Notes under the pieces: generated by a model | Database searches by the model: none | Told to the model about the DNA's origin: nothing | The model's input: only the letters and a program-made list of their open reading frames with translations | In this document: piece by piece, positions 8,549-19,786 of the stretch | Position numbering within the stretch: the first letter of the stretch is position 1 | Layout: each line of letters opens with the position of its first letter | Program-made: the position numbers and the translations under genes | Assembly (NCBI GenBank): GCA_004835665.1 | Contig: RBKR01000013.1 | Span: 1,116,001-1,180,000 of the forward strand | DNA: 64,000 nucleotides | DNA from: Phoma sp. XZ068 | Taxonomy: Eukaryota > Ascomycota > Dothideomycetes > Pleosporales > Didymellaceae | Reading direction: 5' to 3'

Positions 8549-11500
8549 GATCACGGGTTTGGAGTGCGCACACTCAGAAACAAACGGCTCAGTCGCTCAA
8601 TGGCAGTTTAACAGTGTGTCCGGGCTGATGTCTCAAGCATGGCACGCGCACGGTGTCAGAACAACGTTGAAAAGTCGGAAAGGAACCCTTCGGGTGGAGG
8701 GCGCTTGCAGGTGTTCTTGTAGAGCGTGGTTGAGTGACCGTTAACGGTGGACGCTGGTGGCTCGAGACTATCACAGTTCAAGTGCTGCAGAGAGAGCACA
8801 TCTGCCGGGTTGTATCCTCCAGTGAGAGTTCTCGAGTCCAAGATAGACACGAAGCCTCCGCCAATCCGCGAGCGGACCTTTCCCGCCCGCATGACGGTCG
8901 ATGTGAGGCCGGCGCTTGTACGACAGCGTTGAGAGGGCACGACAGCAACGCTATTCGTCGCCGTGCAGATTGGAGAGTGACTTAAATGATCCTAAATAGG
9001 CAAGGCAAATGCCATTAATATCTTTCACGGCAGGTCACGCTGCGCTAGACCAGGGTCAAAGGGGCCCGCACTGGATCAGGCTCGCTTCGGGACGACGGCA
9101 ATGGGCGCACCGTCGACGGGACAGTGCACGAGAGAGATTCATCCAGAGGCGCCAGAGGCGATCATCGCGGACGCCGGCTTTGAGCAGACGCATTGCAGAT
9201 CCGAGTTGGCCATGCTGTGTACGCGTGCAATCCTGTACGGTGCCTGCTTCAACACGTCGCACAGCCTCACGATGGTACATACCTAGAAGTACCTCCGGTC
9301 CGAAGCTGCCCTGTTTTTCTGTCGCATGAACAACTTTGCCTGTCCAGCGGTCAACTGACTCTGACTTGGGCGGCGATGGTAGGAGTCCCCTGTCGGTGAT
9401 GGTTCGGGCTGCAAGTGTTGTGGCTGGCCAGTGAGGTAGGGGCAACGGTTGAGATGAATTACAGATTGCGGGATGCGGCGGGCTTTTCCGCGGCCTCGCC
9501 AAAGTGTGAATCGACAGCCTCATCTCAAGCCATCTGCAACACGCGATATTGGCAACAGCTCATCACAGATTGTGCCGAGATTCAGCACATAACGCACGGC
9601 TGCTAACCAGCCGCGTGCATTTGCGGGTTCGGATGCACAGTAAACCCGTTATACGTCATTCAGTGTCTGATTCGGCTTCAATTTGCCTACATGCTCGACC
9701 CCATCAAGAAGAACTCCCTGGACTACTCTGTTGTACAACGCGACCATCCATGACCGATAGCGGATGTAGCGTTGACTCACCGCGACGCCAGCACACGGGG
9801 CTCAATAACTCCACTGTATCAACGGTCGACTTTGACCGCTTTTCTGGCCGCGAGCTCGCTACTCAAGGGAGCAGTTTGTGAGAGGTCGCGATGGAACCCT
9901 CGCCAGCACTTCAGCCAACAAATTCTCAAGAAGCACCCACACCATGCTCCCGTGACTGAAAACACATGCGGGTCGAACTGACTCTTCTGCTCTCTTGCCC
10001 TCCGCTACCACGACGGGCTCGTTGAAGCGTGATTGAGCCAGGCGAATCAGCTTGTAAAAGTGGTATCCGAAGTTCACACTACAGCTCGCTAAGTAGGCTT
10101 GTGAACAGGCATTATTCTAAGCCCACTTCGAGGCTCGTATGCCAAGGGAACTGTGAACAGCTGCTTTGCGCACTTTTTGCGAACACGGCGCCGACCCAGC
10201 GGTCGTCGTACCGTGCTCAACATTCAGAACTCGTCCAGACCTGCATCGCGCTCCGAAGAGTTTTGCCGATGGCACACAGCTAACGTTTAGCTCAACTTCT
10301 ATCAATCTAAGCTGAGTCGCTCATCCTGGCCGATACCTGGGAAGGGACAATAGGCTTTAGGTTAGTCACCGAAGATTTGACGAGCAAACCTCATCCTTCG
10401 TGTTGATGAGGTCCACAACCAAGCAAGGGGGAAAGAGGGTCTACCGAAGACCAGGATGGCAACCGCGGGTTGAAGTGGATACCAGGTCAGCATGAAGTCC
10501 ACGCTGTCAGGTGAGCAAATCTCACGCGTGCTAGAAGCCCGAGGGGTACATGTGTACTCGAGAGCCATTCGTGGACTATCAAGTATTGACTGTCATAGTC
10601 GGTAACCAACGGCAAGCTGCTGCAGCCGTATGACACCGAAACAGGAAAACACTCCATGCCCACGGAGGGCCGATCAACGCGGGCCTAATTAGCCATGATT
10701 TCTCAATTTCAAATACCCTAATTAAGGGACTATACATAGGAGCAAGTCTGCGCGGAGCGACCCCTGTCAAGTGGCTGGGCCCACTGTGGGAGCTAGGCTT
10801 CTGTGCAATTCAATTGGCCGGACTAGAGAAAGCTTGTCAAGCAAAATCCAACTTCCAGACATGCATCTGCACCACTCAGCGCGCAATCCCGCGCGGAGAG
10901 AGCCATCACGCCTTCGGTCTATCGCTTCTGCATGCTGCGCCCATGTCAGTGTGCCGCGTCACACGAGAACTTACAACTCGCGTAGCTCGGAAATGCCCAC
11001 CAACCGACCTGCCCTGTTGGGCTGACGATGCTCTCTGTCTTCTCGTCCCTGTAGCTAGCTCCGCCGTCGAGACCCGCAGTGGAAATGATCACGACAATTG
11101 TAACCACAAGTTGGGCCAGTTCTAGTCTGCATGACCCCTCTCTTTTGCCCCCAACGTTCTGGCCGCAGGTTGCACGAACGAATAGCTTCGAGAAACAGCC
11201 GCATATTGCGGTGTCACGGGCCACCACGCATTTGTCGGGGTCGACATCGAAGCAGGAACCAACCTCATGCTGTTACGCTTCACGACATTGAACACGTTCA
11301 TTCAACGCTCCACATGCATCCCACAGCCAAAGATCTGCACAGAGTCACAGACGGATCAGGTCACTAGCAACGCTCGGGCCGGCCAGTCATCGCAGCCGCT
11401 GCAAGTGTTCACGGATGCACTTCTGCTGCCCCGCAAGAGGCTGGGGACCGTGAGTAGCCAAGAGACACGGGCCTTCAGCAAAGTTCGGAAGGCTGACCAG

Positions 11501-12097
11501 CAAATCCTTCCTTTAGTACCGAACAGGTCAATTAACGTGCTCGACAAGCTCGCGAAAGCCTTGCGACCGATCGGTAGCTGTCCAGATATGCACCCCTCCC
11601 AAGCCTAGTGCTGCAGTTGGTCTTAGCGCGGCGGGTAAGTACGCCCCAAAATAGGTGCAATCTCGAAAGGCCCCAAATTTCGATATCAGCCTGCAGAGTA
11701 CGACTAGTCTGACCAACCACCATGCCGTACGACGTGCATGTTGGCGTTCGCACTCTCATGCCGTTGGATGGATCCTCTTGACCACTGGGTCAATAGCATG
11801 GGGTCCAGAAATAGATCGAGCAGCATTTGCTCACATTTGTGCCGTTCGTGGCACTCTTAAGGTACATATATGCCAGTCCCTTCCTCCTAGGAAAAGCAGA
11901 CAGCAGCATAATTTGGTTCTACTCCTTCTTTTCACACTGAAGTCCGCTGGTCGAACTTCGCCTACCTATCTTTAATTAAGAGCAGCCGGCCGAGCCCTGC
12001 CATCCTGTCCCTTGCAAACCGTCCCGTCGCGCGTTAGTCGTTATTGCCGCATTGTTTACTAGCTTTCTGTACCATTGCCCGGGGCTTTAGTACATAC
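8549..12097. other. 3.5-kb intergenic region between divergent SAM/PH and Zn2Cys6 genes
   Basis: No gene could be supported. Open frames here (for example 9056-9523 minus) are Arg/Ser/Pro-rich with no domain and look random. Long promoters and leaders upstream of developmental Zn2Cys6 regulators are common, so regulatory sequence is the likeliest content. Untranslated exons of either neighbour or a noncoding RNA cannot be excluded from sequence alone. Confidence 0.5.
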
Positions 12098-14165
12098 ATG
12101 GCCATGTCGCCCTCCTCGTCGCTCACATCTACTATCAAACAATCTTCAACAATGGTTGGAACCACAACAGCTGCCAACGCAGCAAAGCAAGCTGCTGCAA
12201 AGATGCACCGTCGGTCACGAACAGGTAAGCGCAACCCTTCCGACTGTCATGCAGGGATCCCTCCCGCTCTAGTGCTTAGCTAATTGCCGCTCTTCAGGGT
12301 GCTTCACATGCCGTCTGCGACGGAAGAAGTGCGACGAGGGTAAGAACTCGTGTCGTGCCTGCAAACACCTTGGTCTTAAGTGTGAATACAAGAGGCCAGT
12401 ATGGTGGAGCAACAACGAGCAAAGGAGAAATCAGAAGGAAGTTATCAAGAACATCATCAAGCGCACCAAGTTGAACGAGAAGACCGCACAAGGAGTCGCA
12501 ATGAGCACCAACACACCGCCGAGTCTTTGCCACTCGATGCAGACAGCTGACACCTACTCTGATGGCATTGCCTGCACTCGCGCACAATCAGTCGACTCCC
12601 AGAACTCTTTGGACTACAACTTCAACACAGTAACACCGCCGGACTTCTACAACGCGGCGATGCCTCCGCCAATGTTCGCTCCTGTTTACCAACACCCTGG
12701 TCAATTCGCGCCTTATGAGATTGACATCAAGACCGAGAGCCAGATGTTCATCAACGACATCCCCACTCGCAGGGACTCCACATTCTCAACTTTCAGCCAC
12801 TACCAGACACCACCAGCTGTCAGCCACGGTTATCCTACTGATAACTGGATTCAACAGGATTACTTCGAGAGCCATCGAGAGGCATTCACTGAGGAGCCAC
12901 TTGACTTCAATACTTTCGACTTCCCCACCCACGGTGCCTTCAGCCCTACTCATCAGCCCATGGTTCAAGTCGATGAGAGCGATCAGCATCTTCTTACTCA
13001 CTTTGTCGACAACGTCATGCACATGGTCTACCCAGTGCTTGAGGCTAACCAGCCTGGCTCAGCTCGCGACAAAGTCATCCTGCCTGCATTGGAGTCCAAC
13101 AAAGCTTACCTGCACGCCTGCATGAGCGTTTCCGCCCTGCACATGAAAACCACCCAAGGGCTTCAAGGAGAGGGGATCGACAACGATGTCTACAGGAACC
13201 GTTTCGCCGCTGTTCAGCAGCTCACAGACTCGCTGATGAGCGACCGCGACCACGCCGAGACCCTGGAGGCTACTCTCGGAATGATCTTCTTCCCTTGCTC
13301 AGTCGGTCGATTCGACGATGCTCTGGTTGACATTCCCTGGCACCAGCACTTTCAGGCGGTTCAAAGCCTTGTCCACAAGCTCGAGCTCCCAAGTCAGCTT
13401 GTCGCAATGAATGGACAACAACAGGCCCAGCCTCCCTTTAACATGACCCTCGCTTCTTGGATCGACATTCTCGGTGCAACCATGCTCGGCAGGACACCGT
13501 CCTTTGCTGACACCTACCGCGAGAAGCTCATCGCCGATGCGCCCTCCGGTCTTGCAGAGCTGATGGGCTGCGAAGACCGAATCATGTACTTGATCTCGGA
13601 AATCGCCTGCCTCGACGCTCTTAAGCAGGAAGGCATGGATGATGTTCAGCTCTGCCAACACATCCAGCTCCTTGGTGAGCAAATTAGCTTGACAGAACCA
13701 CCTGTTGGCTCGAACAGCAGTGCGCTCTCGTCTACGGGCGAGATCCTTCCCAAGCAGCTTCGCAGGAACATGACCGCAGTCTACCGCCTGGCAGCTCGCA
13801 TCTACCTTTGCAGCCTGGTACCCGACTTCGATCGCACACAGCCCATCAACGCCAACCTTGTCAGCGCTCTCAGCAAGGCTATGGACTACATTCCCGCTGG
13901 CCCAGAGGGCTTTGACCGCTCGCTTGTCTGGCCCCTGCTGGTTGCCGGGACAGTTTCTCTGCCCAACTCATCTTTCCGCAAGATGTTCTCGGAGCGCACC
14001 AGCCGCCTCGGCGATGCCTCCAACTGCGGTTCATTCGGAAGGATGAAGGCGCTTCTGAACGAGGTGTGGACAGTCAACGACTACAACCTCTCCAAGGGCG
14101 TCAAACAGAGTGTCCACTGGCGGGACACGATGCAACAGAAGGGCTGGGACTTCCTGCTCATCTGA
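12098..14165 (+). CDS. Zn(II)2Cys6 transcription factor with fungal-specific TF domain
   Basis: Nuclear DNA-binding regulator. Exons 12098-12224 and 12298-14165 give 664 residues. The binuclear zinc cluster is Cys44-X2-Cys47-X6-Cys54-X6-Cys61-X2-Cys64-X6-Cys71, with the basic block RLRRKK between the second and third Cys. It is followed by YKRPVWWSNNEQRR and a Lys/Arg-rich linker (IIKRTKLNEK). The intron falls just before the first Cys (GTAAGC...CTTCAG). The rest, about residues 230-664, fits the fungal_trans_2-type regulatory domain (for example LPALESNKAYLHACMSVSAL). The cluster and the WW-containing linker recall the RosA/NosA/Pro1 group of sexual-development regulators, but I hold that as tentative. 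The second ATG, two codons in, could also serve as start. Confidence 0.93.
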
Positions 14166-14901
14166 GTGTCCCCGCCAGTCTGCTGGACAGCATCTTCATC
14201 TGTTTTCACATTCACTTCAGGCGCCCGTCGCCAAAAGCATTTGCTCCTTCTTTGCATATATTTTCTTCTCGCACTATACCCATTTTCTGTTCTTTCAGCA
14301 TTATCTGCTCTGGTGAGCTAGAGGCATTTTACGGCGCGGAGCATCGACTGGACGATGCAGGAGTACGACGAAACGGCAGCATACTCGGGGTTGGGAAAGG
14401 CGCATTGGGAAGCTAGTGCAGCTCCCATTTCTTGTACATTACTTGATAGGGGCATGACCCAGCTCGAGAAGAATCGAAGCCAACACTGGCGTATCGCTCA
14501 AATCACTTTGCCGCCCTCATGCATTCCAGACAGTGATTGGCTACCATTGTTCGAGGCTGCGACCTGATCAAGCGGCGTGGAGTGGGTAGGTCCTGCCGCG
14601 TTCTGACAGGCTGACATCTAAATTTAGCAAGAATACCGAAGTTCCTTCGCCGGTGCATTTCGCTGCAGATGACGACTCCGTGCTGCGATTTGTCTGGGGC
14701 GCGTTTTCTGGACGATCTACCAAGACGGAAGAAGGTTTTGCCTGGGGGTAATTAGCCCCAGCTGATCTGGAGCCCGTCGATTACGGGCCGCGCCTTCCTT
14801 CGTCCTGCGTTAACGTCGCATTTCGACTTCGTATTCCGCCCCCACCCTTTCTGTGCACGCCTCCGTTCTGTGCTATCGAATACCGTACTCCACACAAGCC
14901 T
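14166..14901. other. intergenic region
   Basis: 3' end of the zinc-cluster gene (a T-rich tract around 14255-14310) and the promoter of the next gene in the same direction. No further gene is seen. Confidence 0.5.
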
Positions 14902-16065
14902 ATGGCGTCCCCGGCCACGCAACCCTTTACGTCTGTAGACACGACGACGCAGGGACCGCACAAGGACGAGGTCGAGTCGCCGAGCATCTCGGTCACAAAT
15001 GCGCTGGCTCGCTATGAGTACGACCATGCTACGCCCGGGGGCACCAAAATCCTCATGGTAGAATGGGAGGACGACGACTCAACGCGCGGGGTGCGCGGGG
15101 ACTGGCATGTGTCATGGGAGGGGAGCACGCGAGTCTTGCCAGCAGACGACCAGCAGGCCAACGATGTGAACCGCATGTATTTCTTGCTGCCAGCAGGCAG
15201 TGCAGTACCTAAGAGCGTCACACTCACACACCGGCCGCAGGAAGCTGGTAAGACACCAGTGGTCTGGCACACGAACCCGCTTCCTGCACTGTTTCCACCA
15301 GAACTCGGGGCATCAGCACGCGCAGCTGGGAAGAAGGGTGTCCTGCACACAATATGGGCGAAGAAGCGATTACAGGTGCTGCAAAAGGAAATCGAAGCAG
15401 AGTCGCGGGATAACGTCGAGGGCATTGGGCTGCTCATGGCAGTACAGGAGAAGGAATGGATTGAGCAGACATTTGGCGTCCATGCTCGACCGTCCGGTCT
15501 CAGCATTTCGCTCCCAACAGGATCATCCCTGAATGGCCCGGCAAGTCCCAGGTCGCCTGGCGGAGGACGACTTCTTGATAAGCTCGCCGGTTTGAAGCTG
15601 AGCACCAACCAGCGCGACCTCACGCCCAAATCTGAAGACGTAAACGGCGATGCACCGTTTGCCAACCCTCTCTCACCAGAAGGCAGAGACGTCGCCGTGT
15701 CCTCGTTCTCCTCTTTCGCGCTGCTGAAGGGTGAGAACCCCTCATCTCTCGCAGCGAAGCCTCCTCAGCCTCCTCAACCTCCTCAACCGTTGCAATCAAC
15801 AGTACCACGAAAGGTTGCAGTGCAGGTACCACCCCCCTCGATCGTTGCTCGCCAGGACTCTACAGGAATGGCATCTCTAAACGCACTGTCGAGCCCAGCA
15901 CCCATTTTCCAGTCTCGAGGACCTATAGCCACAGATGATGATGACAAGGATGAGGGCCTTTTTGCGAGCCCAATTGATCCAAGGAGCCCTGAGATAGGGA
16001 AGAGCCCTTTTTCGTTTGCGGGCAACGACACAGCGAAGTATCTGCATAGGGACGATGTTTCGTAG
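14902..16065 (+). CDS. conserved ascomycete protein of unknown function
   Basis: Single exon, 387 residues. The N-terminal half (about 45-200) is compact: an acidic-aromatic segment (MVEWEDDD..GDWHVSWEG), a region ending HTNPLPALFP, and a long helix (AKKRLQVLQKEIEAESRDNVEGIGLLMAVQEKEWIEQTFG). The C-terminal half is disordered, Ser/Pro-rich with a PPQPPQPPQP run and an acidic patch DDDDKDEG. There is no signal peptide or membrane segment. It has the look of an ascomycete family without a named domain, which I cannot identify further. The ATG chosen is the first in frame after an upstream stop and follows a pyrimidine-rich leader. Confidence 0.75.
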   Translation: MASPATQPFTSVDTTTQGPHKDEVESPSISVTNALARYEYDHATPGGTKILMVEWEDDDSTRGVRGDWHVSWEGSTRVLPADDQQANDVNRMYFLLPAGSAVPKSVTLTHRPQEAGKTPVVWHTNPLPALFPPELGASARAAGKKGVLHTIWAKKRLQVLQKEIEAESRDNVEGIGLLMAVQEKEWIEQTFGVHARPSGLSISLPTGSSLNGPASPRSPGGGRLLDKLAGLKLSTNQRDLTPKSEDVNGDAPFANPLSPEGRDVAVSSFSSFALLKGENPSSLAAKPPQPPQPPQPLQSTVPRKVAVQVPPPSIVARQDSTGMASLNALSSPAPIFQSRGPIATDDDDKDEGLFASPIDPRSPEIGKSPFSFAGNDTAKYLHRDDVS

Positions 16066-16510
16066 ATAAAAGAGAACATGTGTCATTTGGAGTTAGCGGT
16101 CATAGCGGATTGTAGACATTGTTGGCGGACGGTTTTGTGCACGTAGATACCTGGGCGGTTGACTGCCAAATAGCATAGCTTAACGAATGAACGACTTGCA
16201 TGTACGCTTGTACGGTCTCGATACCCTTTCGACGAAGTAATGCAGCATGCAGTCTTCTTGTAGTCTTCAAAACAGCCAACCAACCCTTTTGTGTTGGTTC
16301 AGTGAGCTTCTTCTTCCTCCGCCACGTGACAGTTGCCTGGACCCTGCCAAGCGTCGATGTCATTGCACAAGAAATGTTGCAGCGAATTCAGCCAGCACAA
16401 CACCACAGCCCAAGTTACACGAAAGCTGGTTCCAAAACATCGGGCATGCGCGATTGAAGTGCAAATCACGTTCCTACGCATCAGAATCCCGATCCCCGAA
16501 TCTCACCACC
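16066..16510. other. intergenic region before spp2
   Basis: 3' end of the preceding gene and the Spp2 promoter. The Spp2 reading frame is open upstream to 16247 with other start codons, but the Kozak-like ACCACCATGG at 16511 and family N-termini favour that start. Confidence 0.5.
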
Positions 16511-17881
16511 ATGGCCGCGGGCGGCTTCAAGATGTCGCTGGGCGGCCTGAAGGCGAAACCAGGCCTCAAAGCAGTCGCTGCTAAGAAAGACGCGAAACCG
16601 AAGAAAGCACTACTCGGCGACGACGAGCCTGAAGATACCAACAAGCAGCAGGAGATATCGGGATTTGACGCAGCGGAAGGTGGCGCAATCGACATTAATG
16701 GTCCAAAGGAGAAGAAAGGACCCTTGGTCATACCATCGTTACCAAATCGCAATTGGCGCGAAGAAGCGCGGAAGAAGCAGCTGGAACGCGCACCGCATAC
16801 CCAACAACAGAATGGCGATGTGGTCATGGAAGAACCGGAGAAGGAGGTTGTGTATGGACTTACGGTGCCTACAAAGCCAGCGGAAACGCAAGACGACGTC
16901 CCTACAGAAATAGAACGTATGGAAGTAGACCAGCAAGACAACCTCACCGACGCGCAACGCCTTGAAAAGCAGGCTCTCGAGTCGCTTCTCAACGGCAAAT
17001 CCACCGACGCCTCGCGCATCGTCCCCGCTATAACAGACGAAGAAGCACTCCAGAACGACCTTCAAGACGCGCCCGACGAACCAGACCTCGACGCCTATGA
17101 GGCAACGCCCATCGAAGGCTTCGGCCTCGCAATGTTGCGCGGCATGGGCTGGAAAGACAGCGATGGTGAATCACGCAAGAATGGCGCCAAAGCGCCCAAG
17201 GAAATCAAACGCCGGCCTGCTTTGCTGGGCATTGGCGCCAAAGAAGATGCGGCCAAGGATGTCGAGTTGGGCGAATTCAACAGCAAGGCGAGGGGGAAGA
17301 AAGGCCAATTCAAGAAGGATGCGCCGCAGGGCTACAATCCTGTCACATTACGGAACAAAAAGACCGGCGAGGTCATTACTGAGGAGGAGCTCAAGGCGAA
17401 GTTGGAGAGCCAGGATTTGGTGACGGAGGAGAAGCCAAAGGAGTCGCGCAGGCGCGATGACGATGGAGTGAAAAGTGAGCGCAGGAGAGAGAGGCGGGAC
17501 GACAGACATCGAGACCGACGCCGGGATGATGATTACGACAGCGAAAGAAGACGCGATGGAGACCGCAAGGACGATCGCCGGCGGGACAAGTACGACGATG
17601 AGAGTGATCGCCGGCGCGAGAAACAGCGGGATCGAGACCGCGGAGACGATTACGACAGCGAGCGTAGGAGAGAGAAACGTAGAGACCGCGACAGGCGAGA
17701 CCGGAGCAGAAGCCCGCGAGACGACAAGCGGCGCGATCGCTACAGGAGCCGGAGTCGCGACTCAAAGGATCGACGGGACAGGCGGGATGGGATTAGGAAT
17801 CGAGATGATGAGGAGAGGCGGAGACGGAGGAAGGAGAGGGACCGCGATGACGATCGAGATGAGAGGCGAGAGAGAAAATAG
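16511..17881 (+). CDS. SPP2: pre-mRNA splicing factor Spp2 (G-patch, GPKOW/MOS2 type)
   Basis: Nuclear cofactor that tethers and stimulates the DEAH helicase Prp2 during the first activation step of the spliceosome. Single exon, 456 residues. It starts GGFKMSLGGLKAK, the short N-terminal motif typical of the family (kinase-like FSFSL/KMSL start). The G-patch is at about 197-245 (PIEGFGLAMLRGMGWK). A conserved tail GYNPVTLRNKKTGEVITEEELK follows. The last 120 residues are an Arg/Asp/Lys-rich RD/RE/RS array (RRRDD, DRDRRDRSRSPR) much longer than in yeast Spp2 and nearer the GPKOW layout, though without an obvious KOW motif. Confidence 0.9.
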   Translation: MAAGGFKMSLGGLKAKPGLKAVAAKKDAKPKKALLGDDEPEDTNKQQEISGFDAAEGGAIDINGPKEKKGPLVIPSLPNRNWREEARKKQLERAPHTQQQNGDVVMEEPEKEVVYGLTVPTKPAETQDDVPTEIERMEVDQQDNLTDAQRLEKQALESLLNGKSTDASRIVPAITDEEALQNDLQDAPDEPDLDAYEATPIEGFGLAMLRGMGWKDSDGESRKNGAKAPKEIKRRPALLGIGAKEDAAKDVELGEFNSKARGKKGQFKKDAPQGYNPVTLRNKKTGEVITEEELKAKLESQDLVTEEKPKESRRRDDDGVKSERRRERRDDRHRDRRRDDDYDSERRRDGDRKDDRRRDKYDDESDRRREKQRDRDRGDDYDSERRREKRRDRDRRDRSRSPRDDKRRDRYRSRSRDSKDRRDRRDGIRNRDDEERRRRRKERDRDDDRDERRERK

Positions 17882-18597
17882 ACGACTCTAATAGATGCGT
17901 ACAACGATCCTAGTATGATACCAATAGACACAGCCCGAAGGGCATACAGTTCAGACTCATGTAAATGCACCGCACTACATGCTTGCCATATCAAATGGTT
18001 TATATTTCAACCTGGTGTTACAATCCACGAGATTCACCAGCCCGTTGTGGTGATTTCCATGTAACGAAGTACACGATCAGACGGTAGGCATTTGTGCCCT
18101 TGTCGGTGACCAGTCTTTACAGAGGCTCTGTGGCGTTTCGATATATGGCGCTTCCAACACAACGACATTATTCGAGGTTCTTGGTGTGTTTGTCTCGAAA
18201 GGAGGCGGCAGCTGGAGAAGGGCAGAGTTGCACATATGTTTGCATGCCTTAGTCCTATAACAGTGTCATTCCATTACAGTGTACCAACGTACTCGTTTTA
18301 TCATTTCAGGTAGGCGGCCTGCTCTGTAATTCTTTATTCAGGGTTACACGCGCGTGGAAAAACAACTGATTTATAGTGTCCATTTTGATACCGGTATGAT
18401 GCGCAAGACGCATTTTTATGCTAGACCACGCGCTAAGTTGGATAGTTGTCTGTTCTAATCAGGCGGTGAGGGGCATGGTTTTGGATTTTCCGTCAATGTT
18501 TCGACCAATCAACAACCAAAGGCGACAGGTTTATGCCCAGAAGTCCCCATCGTGCTTGCCTAATCATATATGTTGTATTTTCGCCACTTTCCATCAA
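17882..18597. other. intergenic region
   Basis: 3' flank of Spp2 and AT-rich sequence leading to the second tRNA-Gly copy. No gene is supported. Confidence 0.5.
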
Positions 18598-18719
18598 GCA
18601 TTCTTGGTCCAACGGGTAAGGCAACTATCACACCTCCAAGATAGCACAATACTAACATCCTCTCAGTAGGATAATTGCCTTCCAAGCAATTGGCCCGGGT
18701 TCGACTCCCGGAGGATGCA
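18598..18719 (+). tRNA. tRNA-Gly(UCC), second copy, with a 51-nt D-loop insertion
   Basis: The 71 tRNA bases are identical to the copy at 2563-2687 and fold the same way, with anticodon UCC. The insertion 18616-18666 sits at the same place, after G18G19. It again begins GTAAGG, carries TACTAAC and ends CTCAG, but it is three bases shorter and has several substitutions relative to copy 1. Identity of the tRNA part against divergence of the insert and flank suggests selection on the tRNA. Confidence 0.8.
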
Positions 18720-18758
18720 AAAGCTCCTTCTTATGATTGACTTGGTTTAAAACCGTTC

Positions 18759-18764
18759 TTTTTT
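18759..18764 (+). terminator. Pol III-type T-run downstream of tRNA copy 2
   Basis: Six T about 40 bases past the tRNA 3' end, at the same place as in copy 1, inside the conserved trailer. Confidence 0.55.
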
Positions 18765-18825
18765 GCTCTAACAACCCACTTTGACGTCATGTGACGAAAA
18801 TATGATTTTTGAAGAGAGCTAGCAT

Positions 18826-18892
18826 GATCCGTCGGCCTCTTTCGCCACCAGCTGTCCGACCGCTTCAGTTGGACAGCCGAGGCCGATGGATC
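18826..18892. repeat. short hairpin next to the tRNA repeat
   Basis: Inverted halves GATCCGTCGGCCTC and its near-exact complement ending GATGGATC enclose a second pair, CTGTCCGAC/GTTGGACAG. The hairpin starts about 10 bases after the duplicated tRNA unit ends. The sequence after it (to about 19105) contains a coding-like stretch ending HRWIQEKYPRWKLVT that has no intact gene around it. Confidence 0.65.
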
Positions 18893-19204
18893 GTACTTTA
18901 TCAACGCAAGTGCGGACCTTTTTGAAGCAACTTCTTGGCTTCATGCGGCAATCAAACATCTTCCCGCTTTTCTGGACCCGATCAGAAGGCTTCGACTACA
19001 ACTTGTATCAATCACCGTCTACAGGCTGAGGCTGAGTACTTCCAGATCAACACGCTGCATCGGTGGATTCAAGAGAAGTACCCGCGTTGGAAGCTGGTCA
19101 CATGACTACACATGTGTATATATCTCTCCCCAGTCCCATTCGATACTTCAATCAATCTCTTCTCTCAACACCTCAACGCAGTTACCATCCATGTAGATAG
19201 GCCT

Positions 19205-19300
19205 CAAATGTGCTGACACTCAACGTCGGCGGGCGTAAACTCAACCCTCGCCAGCTATGAATCACTACTGCAGCGAATCGCGGACGGAAAGGGTGCTTAA
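19205..19300 (+). pseudogene. fragment of a BTB (KCTD/T1-type) domain gene
   Basis: One frame reads LTLNVGGRK, the hallmark start of a T1-type BTB domain, and another frame continues STLASYESLLQRIADGKG, as expected for the next strand and helix. The two halves are out of frame at about 19240 and the second half ends at a stop. The gene is therefore frameshifted and truncated. The promoter-like stretch before it (TTCAATCAATCTCTTCTCTCAACACC near 19148) is partly repeated near 19456. Confidence 0.5.
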
Positions 19301-19536
19301 TTTTCCTCGTAATCGCCACATACTGCGTTTGTGTGTAACAGTCTCACACATGACCACGATATAACTGCGCAGTTGCATATTACTCGAAGGCACCGAACAA
19401 GCACTATGTCATGTTAACAATATATAGAATATTATTCGACTCTATAGTCCATTACTCAATCAATCTCTTCACTCTCAAACACATAACACCAAGGAGATCT
19501 CAATTAAGTCTACACCTACACGATATCCACAAAAGA

Positions 19537-19722
19537 TGTCTTCTAAGGAAGGAATTGACTGGGGGTGACTCGATGACCCTGCAGTAATTGACATAATAGC
19601 AAGCATTCTAGACGAAACTAAGGAAGCCGCCGTCGTCAATGACGTTGCAGGCGCTCTATACCCAAAACTCCTAGCATTCGGCGTTGACATGCACTCTCTT
19701 CTTCAAGCTCAACGGCAATGAA
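19537..19722 (+). pseudogene. small gene interrupted by an in-frame TGA
   Basis: A 62-codon frame starts MSSKEGIDWG, is cut by TGA at 19567-19569, then continues LDDPAVIDIIASILDETKEA and ends LLQAQRQ at 19722. The sequence after the stop has normal codon use and helix-like composition, so the TGA looks like a point loss; CGA to TGA would be a repeat-induced-mutation-type change. I do not recognise the product. A sequence error or a start downstream of the stop remain possible. Confidence 0.4.
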
Positions 19723-19786
19723 GAACAAAACTAGCACTCCCAACCCCAGGGCCAAAACCGTATATCGTTGTGCTCTTTCAAACCCC

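Larger units (their letters stand above)
18598..18817 (+). repeat. inverted duplicate of the tRNA-Gly unit, copy 2
   Basis: Counterpart of 2465-2687 in opposite orientation. Homology runs through the tRNA, a trailer (CTTCTTATGATTGACTTGGT), the T-run and on to TGAAGAG near 18816, then stops. Confidence 0.8.

Noticed and set aside
9056..9523. 155-codon minus-strand open frame in the 3.5-kb intergenic region
   Set aside because: Arg/Pro-rich random-looking composition with no domain; overlapping frames on the other strand are as long.
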